Part shown: in pieces, positions 1-7,000 of the stretch
Layout: each line of letters starts with the position of its first letter
How positions within the stretch are numbered: position 1 is the first letter of the stretch
Assembly (NCBI GenBank): GCA_001941135.1
Contig: MSHL01000029.1
Coordinates: 1 to 41,790, forward strand
Origin: Ruminococcus sp. Zagget11
GTDB lineage: Bacteria; Bacillota; Clostridia; Oscillospirales; Ruminococcaceae
Reading direction: 5' to 3'
DNA: 41,790 nucleotides
Program-made: the position numbers and the translations under genes
The notes under the pieces: generated by a model
The model's database searches: none
What the model saw: the letters and a program-made list of their open reading frames with translations, nothing else
Told to the model about the DNA's origin: nothing

Positions 1-156
1 TCTAACAAAAGGGGAGCACTTCATTCTGCAACCGCTTTTATTATGGAACAGTATTCAGCTTACAATATTACTACTGTTCAAGCTAAACGTGCAATAAATT
101 CCGTTGCAAGTAAGCGCGGCGACGTTGATGAAGTGGTGGTGAGAAACTATGAGTAG
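1..156 (+). CDS. C-terminus of probable D12-class DNA adenine methyltransferase (partial)
   Basis: An open frame runs from the window edge (frame 1) to TAG at 154-156 and gives 51 residues. It ends in an INS...KRG...DEVVVRNYE pattern that I associate with the tail of Dam-like N6-adenine methylases of the D12 class. The stop overlaps the start of the next gene by 8 bases, the tight coupling expected of a restriction-modification pair. The catalytic DPPY and SAM-binding motifs would lie outside the window, so the family rests on the tail and on the endonuclease next door. It could be another protein with a similar tail. Confidence 0.55.
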   Translation, partial: SNKRGALHSATAFIMEQYSAYNITTVQAKRAINSVASKRGDVDEVVVRNYE

Positions 157-1435
157 TACAGGCTTAAATGATAAAGCGTGGGGACAGCTATTTGAAAAAT
201 ATGATATTTTACATCATGTAGAAACGGACGGATTTTTCAATATATCTGCTGCACAGATAAAAGAATTCCGTGAGCCGCGTTTAATGGCCATGTTTGACCA
301 CACAGTAAATTTGCCGGAACTTTTTGCTAAAAACAAACTGGCCATTCTTCCTATAACTCGTGGTGATTATGTTATCTCACACTTTGACGCATACCATAGT
401 TTTGAAGAGAATAATTCGCCCATTACACAGGTTTCATTACCGTCTTACATACAAAGTTTAGATTGCAACAACATCCCAAGCGAAGCAATCGCATTGAATT
501 GTGCTGTTGCAGCAGGTATTATCGCCGATTTTATGGAAGATAGCAATATTGTTGCCACTGTTTCCGGGCGAATGGGGTCAGGTGATTTTTCATTTTTTTT
601 TGGAGATACAATAAATGGCGGTACCCGGCAGGTTAATGTTAGCAATTCCCAGATTGAAATTGATGCAGCATATGAGGGGATTGACAGTCTGGCATTGTTT
701 GAAGCAAAACGGGATTTGTCAGAGGACTTTTTGATTAGGCAATTATACTACCCGTTTCGTGTATGGCAAGGCCGTATAACAAAACCCGTCAGGCCGATTT
801 TTCTTGTATATTCTAATGGTATATACAGGCTGTATGAATATGCTTTTGAAGATGAGCAAAATTACAGTTCATTAAAGATGATTAAACAGCGGAATTATTC
901 TGTCGAGGATACCGCAATTTCTGTGTCAGATATTCAAAATGTATTGGATTCTGTTCAAGTGGTGGAAGAACCAAAAATTCCTTTCCCGCAAGCCGACAAG
1001 TTTGAACGTGTCATCAATTTGTGCGAATTAGTTTGCGAACACAGGTTAAGCCGCTCTAATGTTACGGAACAGTATGATTTTGATTCGCGTCAGACAAATT
1101 ATTATACAGACGCAGCTCGTTATTTGGGGCTACTGGAAAAAGAAACAGAGGGAAGGACGCCCGTTTATTCGATTAGTACAACAGGAAGAAAAATTCTTGC
1201 CTTAAATTATAAGCAACGTCAACTTGCGCTTTGCAGTTGTATTTTGTCCCATGGTGCTTTCAACAAAGCGTTGCGGTTATATTTTCGCTGTGGAGTTATG
1301 CCGCCGATGAGTGATATTGTTTCAGTTATGAAAGAATCCGGGCTGTATAAAGTAAATAGTGATGAAACCTTCAGACGCCGTGCTTCCAGCATAAAAGGCT
1401 GGTTAAACTGGATTGTTTCACTGATAAATGAATAA
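149..1435 (+). CDS. Type II restriction endonuclease-like protein
   Basis: This 428-residue protein probably cuts unmodified DNA as partner of the methylase just upstream. Around residues 165-200 a conserved acid (QIEIDAAYEG) is followed by the strand LALFEAKRD, a good PD-(D/E)xK nuclease core with E-A-K as the catalytic triplet. The C-terminal 140 residues look like a winged helix (YYTDAARYLGLLEKE, then TTGRKIL) and end in a FRRRASSIKGWLNWI segment, as I recall for type II enzymes with DUF6997/DUF6996 domains. The ATG lies inside the end of the preceding gene, so the two are probably translationally coupled. Recognition sequence unknown. Confidence is moderate because the family is recalled from motif layout only. 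Confidence 0.65.
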   Translation: MSSTGLNDKAWGQLFEKYDILHHVETDGFFNISAAQIKEFREPRLMAMFDHTVNLPELFAKNKLAILPITRGDYVISHFDAYHSFEENNSPITQVSLPSYIQSLDCNNIPSEAIALNCAVAAGIIADFMEDSNIVATVSGRMGSGDFSFFFGDTINGGTRQVNVSNSQIEIDAAYEGIDSLALFEAKRDLSEDFLIRQLYYPFRVWQGRITKPVRPIFLVYSNGIYRLYEYAFEDEQNYSSLKMIKQRNYSVEDTAISVSDIQNVLDSVQVVEEPKIPFPQADKFERVINLCELVCEHRLSRSNVTEQYDFDSRQTNYYTDAARYLGLLEKETEGRTPVYSISTTGRKILALNYKQRQLALCSCILSHGAFNKALRLYFRCGVMPPMSDIVSVMKESGLYKVNSDETFRRRASSIKGWLNWIVSLINE

Positions 1436-1450
1436 GGGCGATATATTATC

Positions 1451-1669
1451 ATGGCAAAACCATATCACATTATAGCAACGCCGGACGAAAACGGCTATAC
1501 AATCACAATTCCCGAATATCCGAATGCAACGGCGTGTTGTGAGAGAACAGTGGACATTACAGCAACGGGTAAAAACCTTGCTATGCTTGCCCACATGGAT
1601 GCAGGAAAACCTGTGCTTGCCCGTTGCCCTAAATGCGGGAAAGAGTACAGCGACCGCCCTGCACTGTAA
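1451..1669 (+). CDS. Small hypothetical protein with a CPKC knuckle
   Basis: A 72-residue protein starting 15 bases after the endonuclease stop on the same strand, so it may belong to the restriction-modification transcript. The N-terminal half looks like short beta strands (YHIIATPDENGYTITIPEYP), and the tail has one CPKCGKEY zinc-knuckle-like motif; a CC pair at residues 29-30 could complete a metal site. The ribosome site is weak (AGGGCGA, about 11 bases before ATG). I do not recognise the family. It could be an accessory protein of the locus or a decayed remnant. Confidence 0.45.
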   Translation: MAKPYHIIATPDENGYTITIPEYPNATACCERTVDITATGKNLAMLAHMDAGKPVLARCPKCGKEYSDRPAL

Positions 1670-1735
1670 CGCCGTATAACTCTTTCATAAACAGTTGCCG
1701 AAAATACACCCATATAGGGTCAGTTATCGGTTCAT

Positions 1736-1755
1736 AGGAAACAATGCTGTTTCCT
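1736..1755. repeat. Perfect 8-bp hairpin after the restriction locus
   Basis: AGGAAACA and TGTTTCCT are separated by ATGC. There is no T run on either side, so it is a poor intrinsic terminator. It lies at the boundary between the restriction locus and the oppositely oriented signalling gene and may mark an old junction. Confidence 0.35.
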
Positions 1756-1860
1756 ACTGCGTCATGGGATAGGTCTTCGCAAGGATTTCAATTTTCTTGT
1801 CTTTCAGCTTCATATTAAATTGCCCCCACATTCCCAATACGGAACGCGGGGGCGCAAGGG

Positions 1861-3167
1861 CTATATAATTGTACTTTTCTTTCTGCTGTATTCCGAAAAC
1901 CTTTCGTAAAAATTCTTTTTATCCACATACATATTAAGCTCGGCTTGCCTTTCGATTGCTTCAAGATTTTTCCGCCGCTGCCCTCATAAGCACTGCCCAC
2001 AGCGGCAACGGGTATCTCCATCTGCTGAACAGATCGGTAAAAATCCTCCGACAATGCGTAAAAATGCTCCCGGGAAATATTCTGCAGAACCACGATAAAT
2101 TCATCGCCGCTCAAACGATAGCTGTACTCCGAACCAAATTGTGCGGCAAGCATAAGAGCGAAATCCTTTATATACTTGTCCCCCTGAGCATGACCATAGT
2201 TATCGTTTATATATTTAAGTCTGTTCAGATCCGCAAAGATCAGACCTACCGAATTTTCACAGCCGTCCGCAAATTTATCGCAAAGCCTGTTGTATTGCAG
2301 ACGGTTATACAGTCCCGTGGCGCTGTCATGGTAACAGATATCCTCCAGCTCCTGCTGGTGCATAACATCGCTGATATAGTCATCGTTTATATCGCGGATA
2401 TAGAGCATAACCGACTGGTTTTCATCGGTATAATCCAGAGAGGGTATTATTTCCATGCTGACCCAGCGGAAAACGTCACCGTTTTTTCTGCGGTAACGGC
2501 AGCGCAAAAACCTTTTACCGGATTTCAGCTGACGCCTAAGATATGCAATATCCGTAAAACGCCGGTATATGGAAATATCGTCCTTATATACGCAGCCCTG
2601 TTCGGCAAAAAGCCGCCACCACTCGGTTATGCGATTGGTATTTACAACATCGTAATTCAGCTCGTCATCGATAACCTTGACTATCTCAAAGGTATCCACG
2701 GTAAGATTTACCTTTAACACCTTATAAAAGCAGGTCGAAAAAATAACCATTAATTCCGCCATTGCTTCCGTTTCGCTGTCGGTAGGCTTCCATGTGATAA
2801 GATACCAAGGATTTTCCTCGGAAAAATCCTTGGGAATTGAAATGCGGCAGGTAAGCCACAAATAACGATCGCCTATGTGATATATATCGGTATGCACCGA
2901 TTTGTACTCCCCGCTCTCCGCAAGCTGCTTCATATATTGCGATTTCGAGTGAAAAACTATATCCTCGGCGGCATTCTGTGTGCGCATCTGCTTTGCTACA
3001 ATACGTTCCGCATATTCGTCAATGGTACGAATGTCCAGAGATTCGGGAGTTTCCTCCTCCGGAAGCCGTCTTAAAAACTGAAATTCACCTGTGTTATTAT
3101 TCACCATGATAATCTTCACGAAATCACTAAAATAGGTATTCAGGATAAAGTCAAAATTATTCCTCAT
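1861..3167 (-). pseudogene. Diguanylate cyclase-like protein (PAS-GGDEF), C-terminal frameshift
   Basis: It has a long N-terminal sensor region, a PAS-like segment (RYRRKNGDVFRWVSMEIIP) and a GGDEF domain that would make cyclic di-GMP. GGDEF landmarks are DSATGLYNRLQYNRL, FADLNRLKYINDNYGH and the signature RLSGDEF (SGDEF, a tolerated variant). Near the end the frame breaks at a run of five T on the plus strand (1967-1971). One extra base restores the normal family ending, NLEAIERQAELNMYVDKK followed by about 15 residues and TAG at 1861-1863, for about 435 residues. As read, the protein instead runs out of frame to 1815. The start at 3167 is chosen over 3185 because AGAGGA lies 7-8 bases upstream. 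A homopolymer sequencing error is possible. Confidence 0.8.
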
Positions 3168-3211
3168 TCGGCATCCTCTTTTCATGGGGTTTAATGAAAA
3201 ACCATATTGTT

Positions 3212-3239
3212 AGTGTAACACATAAATGTGAATTTTCAA
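3212..3239 (-). promoter_or_regulatory. Candidate sigma-A promoter of the GGDEF gene
   Basis: On the minus strand TTGAAA and TACACT are separated by 16 bases, about 45 bases upstream of the chosen start at 3167. Near-consensus match only. Confidence 0.4.
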
Positions 3240-3313
3240 AAAACAAGCCGTTACTATATATAACTGAATTTCGGTTCTTTGGGAAAAATGCCGATTAACC
3301 GATTGACGATAGG

Positions 3314-3352
3314 CGAAAAAATACGCATACCGAACCGAGCCGCTATGCGTAT
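3314..3352 (-). terminator. Intrinsic terminator after the XRE regulator
   Basis: ATACGCATA and TATGCGTAT form a perfect 9-bp stem with a 14-base loop. On the minus strand it is followed by TTTTTT, 14 bases after the TAA at 3366-3368. Confidence 0.7.
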
Positions 3353-3365
3353 CATATTAATTTCC

Positions 3366-3728
3366 TTAGTCAAGCTCCCCTGCAATTTCAATAAATGAGT
3401 GTATGCATTTACGCTTTTCCTTCGGCATTTCCGCGAAGCGGGCTATCATCCTTGCATCGCTGTCCGAAAGGGAATAAACCGCCTGTAACCGCTCAAGAAG
3501 CGCGGCTTTTTCGTCCGTAAACATTTCACCCTCGCCTATATTAAGCTAGTCCTCATTTACTCCGTAATAAAGGCAGATGCATTTTTTATGGAAATCCTTT
3601 ATCCTGACCTTGTCATGCTCAAGATTATTTATCGTGTCACGGTTCATGCCGATATTCCTGCCAAACCGCTTTTGTGACAGCCGCAGCGCCTCTCTCACCT
3701 GTATTATTCTGCCGCTGACCTCGTCCAT
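3366..3728 (-). pseudogene. XRE-family helix-turn-helix regulator interrupted by an in-frame TAG
   Basis: The first 60 residues are an XRE/Cro-type DNA-binding domain (GRIIQVREALRLSQKRFGRN, then MNRDTINNLEHD). Translation then meets TAG at 3546-3548. The same frame continues without shift as LNIGEGEMF and about 50 more residues to TAA. In this family the region normally reads VNEDWL.TGEGEMF, so the TAG sits where a tryptophan (TGG) is expected, a single-base nonsense change. The start at 3728 has GGAGGAAGTGCT upstream. It lies 26 bases downstream of the RING/DUF2628 gene on the same strand, probably co-transcribed. A short 60-residue DNA-binding protein could still be made. Confidence 0.8.
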
Positions 3729-3754
3729 AGCACTTCCTCCTTCAGTAAGGCGCC

Positions 3755-4783
3755 TTATTGTACAATGAAAATCACACCGATTGATATTGCATAGGTAAGA
3801 ACCATGTAAATTGCCAAAAAAGCAATGGTAATCGCCCATGAGGTGCCGCCGTTTTCGCGGATAAGAATGGATTTGTCCACATTTCTTTCCGCCGCCAGCT
3901 GCTTAAGCTGTGCGGTTTTTCTGATGGAATGACGCATATACATATAATTTCCGAAAAAGCCTAATGCAAGGGTTAAAACCCAGCTTATGGCTGTACAGAA
4001 AATATACAGTCCCTGGAAGCCTGAGGTTGAAGTATTTATAGTGAGGAAATTTTCGTAATAGCTTACCGCCGATGGGAAAAATGCGTTCAGATATTCCGGC
4101 ATATAGTCGGACATACTCTGCATATTAAGTATTACATCGGGAATGGAGCATATGCATTTCAGCAGCATGACAGCCAGTGCCGTAAGGGGCATTTTCCTGT
4201 ATGAAAAATACAGCTCCGGGAAAAGCATTGCACAAAGATTCGGGAAAAGCTTTACACGGCTGTCCTTCATGAACTTGAATTTCGGCATATAGTATATGGT
4301 GTTATTTCCCACATATTCCAAAAGCTCGCTTGCGGTAACTCCATCGCCGAAATCCTCATTGGGATTTATGAACATTTGCTGAGCAAATCCCGTATTCTGA
4401 TAGGAATTGCCTGTTTCCGCACCGCCCTGTGTTCTGTAGTAACCGCCGTTGAATTGCCGACCTGCCTGTTGGGCGTTCAGTTTGGGAAATTCGGGTGACG
4501 GAGCGCCGCATTTATCGCAATAAAGCTGATCCGAACGCAGCTTATTCCCGCACATGGCGCAGCTTACCGTGTCACGTTCGGCATTCTGCCTTTCCTTTTC
4601 TCTTTCGGTTTCAATCTGCCAGCTTGCACCTGCGGCGTGAAGCTCTTCATTAATGCATTTTCCCTGCGCCCTCCAACAATCCCTGTGATATGGAGTACCG
4701 CAGTCGGGGCATACTACTATATCATCATCCTGCTTAAAGGTATTACCGCAGGATTTACATTTATAACCTGTATAATCTATCAT
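3755..4783 (-). CDS. RING-like zinc-finger membrane protein (DUF2628-type)
   Basis: A 342-residue protein with two N-terminal zinc modules. The first is Prok-RING-like: CKSCGNTF, CPDCGTPYHRDCW and a later Cys at GKC. The second is a zinc ribbon, CAMCGNKL...CDKCGAP, at about residues 75-95. A polar Gln/Gly-rich linker follows, then a membrane domain with about four helices (PLTALAVMLLKCI, IFCTAISWVLTLALGFFGNY, AITIAFLAIYMVLTYAISIG). This matches the bacterial RING plus DUF2628 arrangement; its cellular role is unknown to me. ATG at 4783 is favoured over GTG at 4792 because AAAGGG lies 8 bases upstream of it. Confidence 0.7.
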   Translation of the reverse strand: MIDYTGYKCKSCGNTFKQDDDIVVCPDCGTPYHRDCWRAQGKCINEELHAAGASWQIETEREKERQNAERDTVSCAMCGNKLRSDQLYCDKCGAPSPEFPKLNAQQAGRQFNGGYYRTQGGAETGNSYQNTGFAQQMFINPNEDFGDGVTASELLEYVGNNTIYYMPKFKFMKDSRVKLFPNLCAMLFPELYFSYRKMPLTALAVMLLKCICSIPDVILNMQSMSDYMPEYLNAFFPSAVSYYENFLTINTSTSGFQGLYIFCTAISWVLTLALGFFGNYMYMRHSIRKTAQLKQLAAERNVDKSILIRENGGTSWAITIAFLAIYMVLTYAISIGVIFIVQ

Positions 4784-4898
4784 AAACCTCACCCTTTCCC
4801 AAATGATGTTCCTACTGTGTATTATAGCACATTAAAAGGCGAAAAACAATAGATTTTTACACTTTCATCTATTTATCACAGTAATATCACCTTTTGCG

Positions 4899-4926
4899 TT
4901 GAAAAAATAGTGGGCGGTAGTATAAT
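4899..4926 (+). promoter_or_regulatory. Sigma-A promoter for the VTT-family gene
   Basis: TTGAAA (4899-4904), 16-base spacer, TATAAT (4921-4926), then AAAGGAAG and ATG at 4948. The short gap leaves only a brief leader. Confidence 0.6.
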
Positions 4927-4947
4927 AATGCAAAGGAAGTGAAGCTG

Positions 4948-5613
4948 ATGAAAGAGAAAAGAGCGAATATAATAAGTATACTGTCAAGAGTCTCGCCGCT
5001 GATTATGATAGGGATAATGGCGATAGTCTATCTTACAGTGCTGCGTAAGCTTACCTTTGACCAGCTGCTTGCATACACTCCCGAGGAACCCATAGCAGCC
5101 GCGCTTATAATACTTCTTATGTATGCGCTTAAATCCCTGTCGTTCTTTTTCCCAATGGCGATTATTGCGGCGGTTTGCGGTGCTATTCTGCCAATTTACA
5201 TTTCAATCCCCGTAAACCTTGCGGGAATAATTATTATGGCTACCGTACCATACTCTATAGGCAGATTTTCGCTGACCCACGGAGGCTCAGAGCCTATAAA
5301 AATCAAGAATGAAAAGCTGATAAAAATTCGTTCACTGATAAGCGACAACCGATTTTTCTCCTCGTTTTTCCTTAGGATAATCAGCGTATTGCCCTATGAT
5401 ATAGTCAGTCTATCTCTTGGGAGAATGGGCTTTTCCTATAAATCATACATTGCAGGTACATTTTTGGGTACAGCGCCCGGAATTATCCTTACAACGATTA
5501 TGGGCAGCGCCATAACAGAGCCGTAGTCAGCCGAATTTGTAATAGCTGTTTCAACGGATGTGGTTTTATCAGGCGTATCCATCCTTATTTACCGAATAAA
5601 AAAGCGCCGCTGA
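4948..5613 (+). pseudogene. VTT/TVP38 (SNARE-associated) membrane protein with in-frame TAG near the C-terminus
   Basis: An integral membrane protein of the VTT (DedA/TMEM64-like) superfamily, with helices at about residues 12-30, 45-65 and 70-110 and the family segment FFLRIISVLPYDIVSLSLGRMGF before GTFLGTAPGII. The frame stops at TAG (5524-5526) after GSAITEP, at residue 192, but stays open without shift for 29 more codons (SAEFVIAVSTDVVLSGVSIL, then YRIKKRR) to TGA. That tail is the last helix plus basic end normally present in the family, so the TAG looks like a nonsense mutation of a roughly 221-residue protein. ATG 4948 is preferred over GTG 4939 because the AAAGGA ribosome site overlaps the latter. 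Confidence 0.75.
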
Positions 5614-5650
5614 AAAACACCGTACAAGGACTGCACTGTCCTTGCGCGGT
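5612..5650 (-). terminator. Intrinsic terminator of spoVT
   Basis: CAAGGAC/GTCCTTG stem with extra outer pairing (ACCG/CGGT) around a 6-base loop. On the minus strand it is followed by GTTTTTC, directly downstream of spoVT. Confidence 0.75.
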
Positions 5651-5661
5651 GGTATTCCGAT

Positions 5662-6210
5662 TTAGTCCTCAACCTGCTTGCCGAGAAATTGAGCAGCGGC
5701 TTGAATAAGATTTTTCTGCACCTCAGTAGCGGCGGACGCTTCCTCCGAGGAGGGCGCAAGAAACGCAACCGCACCGGTTACATTACCGGCGGACATTATG
5801 GGTGTACACGCAATGGCGGGGCGGTCTATTCCTTCGACGGGAAATACCTTCGTATCGTCGGCGGATGTGCATATATAATTCTTGCGATGCTCTAAAAATT
5901 CCTCCAGGCCCTGTGATACACGGCATTCGTTAAATTTCTTCTTTTGTACGCCCGCAGCCGCAACCACATGATCCCTATCAAATACTACTGTGGGGCAGTT
6001 GGCAAGTCTTGTCATAACCTCGGCAACCTGTGAGGCGGAGTCAGCCATCTCGTTAATAGCCGAATATTTCTTAAAGATAACCTCTCCGTTGGAGCTGGTG
6101 TATATTTCAAGGGGGTCGCCCTCTCTTATACGCATCGTACGTCTTATTTCCTTAGGTATAACCACGCGTCCCAGGTCGTCAATGCGTCTTACAATACCGG
6201 TAGCTTTCAT
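5662..6210 (-). CDS. spoVT: Stage V sporulation protein T
   Basis: SpoVT is the AbrB-family regulator of forespore genes under sigma G. The 182-residue length is typical. Residues 1-50 are the swapped-hairpin AbrB DNA-binding domain (MKATGIVRRIDDLGRVVIPK, then EIRRTMRIREGDPLEIYT), and residues 55-178 are a GAF-like domain (CPTVVFDRDHVVAAAGVQKK, GIDRPAIACTPIMSAGNVTG). GGAGGAATATAAGCT precedes the ATG. It is expressed as a single gene between its terminator and a 330-base upstream gap. With the spore coat-DNA protein at 9.6 kb it marks the organism as a spore former. Identification is very secure. Confidence 0.96.
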   Translation of the reverse strand: MKATGIVRRIDDLGRVVIPKEIRRTMRIREGDPLEIYTSSNGEVIFKKYSAINEMADSASQVAEVMTRLANCPTVVFDRDHVVAAAGVQKKKFNECRVSQGLEEFLEHRKNYICTSADDTKVFPVEGIDRPAIACTPIMSAGNVTGAVAFLAPSSEEASAATEVQKNLIQAAAQFLGKQVED

Positions 6211-6482
6211 AGCTTATATTCCTCCATTGTTAAAACAGCGGACAGTTGTCTGCTTCCGCTATTTCCCTGATTTTAAAATTAATTTTGCGAATCGTGATTA
6301 AATATGGTTTCAAGGCACTGTCTGCGGTGGGCTTGTTATGTCGGAAACACGACTGTCATCTTAATCGGCGATCCTTTAGTAGTTTTTCACCTATCAAGAA
6401 TATTATACACCTGAATGAATAAAATTCCTTACGGCAAAAATAGGATATTAGCTTAGGATTTATATTTTTTTCACAATAATAC
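6211..6482. other. Intergenic region between divergent spoVT and the DtxR-type gene
   Basis: AT-rich spacer of about 270 bases. A sigma-G promoter for spoVT is expected on the minus strand here, but I could not place one convincingly. No gene or structured RNA was recognised. Confidence 0.4.
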
Positions 6483-6511
6483 TTGAAACGCAGTGAAAAA
6501 TATGATATAAT
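6483..6511 (+). promoter_or_regulatory. Sigma-A promoter of the DtxR/MntR-type regulator
   Basis: TTGAAA (6483-6488), 17-base spacer, TATAAT (6506-6511). AAGGAGG lies shortly before the ATG at 6547. Confidence 0.65.
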
Positions 6512-6546
6512 TTACTTATGCTTACTATTGTTAAGGAGGCTTTTAT

Positions 6547-6936
6547 ATGGCCATATATGAATCCGGAGAGGACTACCTCGAAACCATTCTTTTGCTGAAT
6601 AAAAAGACAGGATATGTAAGATCGATTGATATTGCCACGGAGCTTGGTTATTCCAAACCCAGCATAAGCCGCGCTATGACTATATTGCGCAGTAACGGTT
6701 ATATTACTGTTGAAAGCGGCGGAAAAATCGTTTTGACACCTATGGGACAGGAAAAGGCTGAAGCTGTTTACGAACGGCATGTGGTCATTTCCAAATTTTT
6801 AATGCGTGTTCTTAGCGTAAATCCCGACACCGCCGCCTCCGATGCCTGCAGAATGGAGCATATTATCAGTGAGGAGAGCTTCCACAGCATGAAAGCTTAT
6901 CTTTCTGATATGGATTGTTCCGCCAAAGCGGAATAA
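6547..6936 (+). CDS. DtxR/MntR-family metal-dependent transcriptional regulator
   Basis: A 129-residue metal-sensing repressor with an N-terminal winged helix (SGEDYLETILLLNKK, then SIDIATELGYSKPSISRAMT) and an alpha-helical dimerisation domain. It lacks the C-terminal SH3-like domain, as in Bacillus MntR. The primary metal site reads DACRMEHIIS. The Cys-x-x-Glu-His order matches the Cys102/Glu105/His106 site of DtxR, not the Glu-x-x-Glu-His of MntR. I therefore infer it may answer to iron rather than manganese. No metal transporter is adjacent; feoAB lies 20 kb away. Ribosome site AAGGAGG is well placed. Confidence 0.88.
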   Translation: MAIYESGEDYLETILLLNKKTGYVRSIDIATELGYSKPSISRAMTILRSNGYITVESGGKIVLTPMGQEKAEAVYERHVVISKFLMRVLSVNPDTAASDACRMEHIISEESFHSMKAYLSDMDCSAKAE

Positions 6937-7000
6937 TATCGGAGGATTTTCCGCAGGCATTCCGCATTACCATACATTTTCCTTATGAAAGGCTTTTCTT

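Noticed and set aside
1754-1813. 19-residue minus-strand frame with a GGGGGC upstream
   Set aside because: Too short to judge; perhaps the start of a decayed gene after the GGDEF locus.
3546-5526. TAG reassigned to an amino acid (two in-frame TAG codons)
   Set aside because: Several intact genes end in TAG followed at once by the next ribosome site or start (32900, 31177, 30559) or in a convergent position with a terminator (sirtuin at 20445). TAG is a normal stop here.
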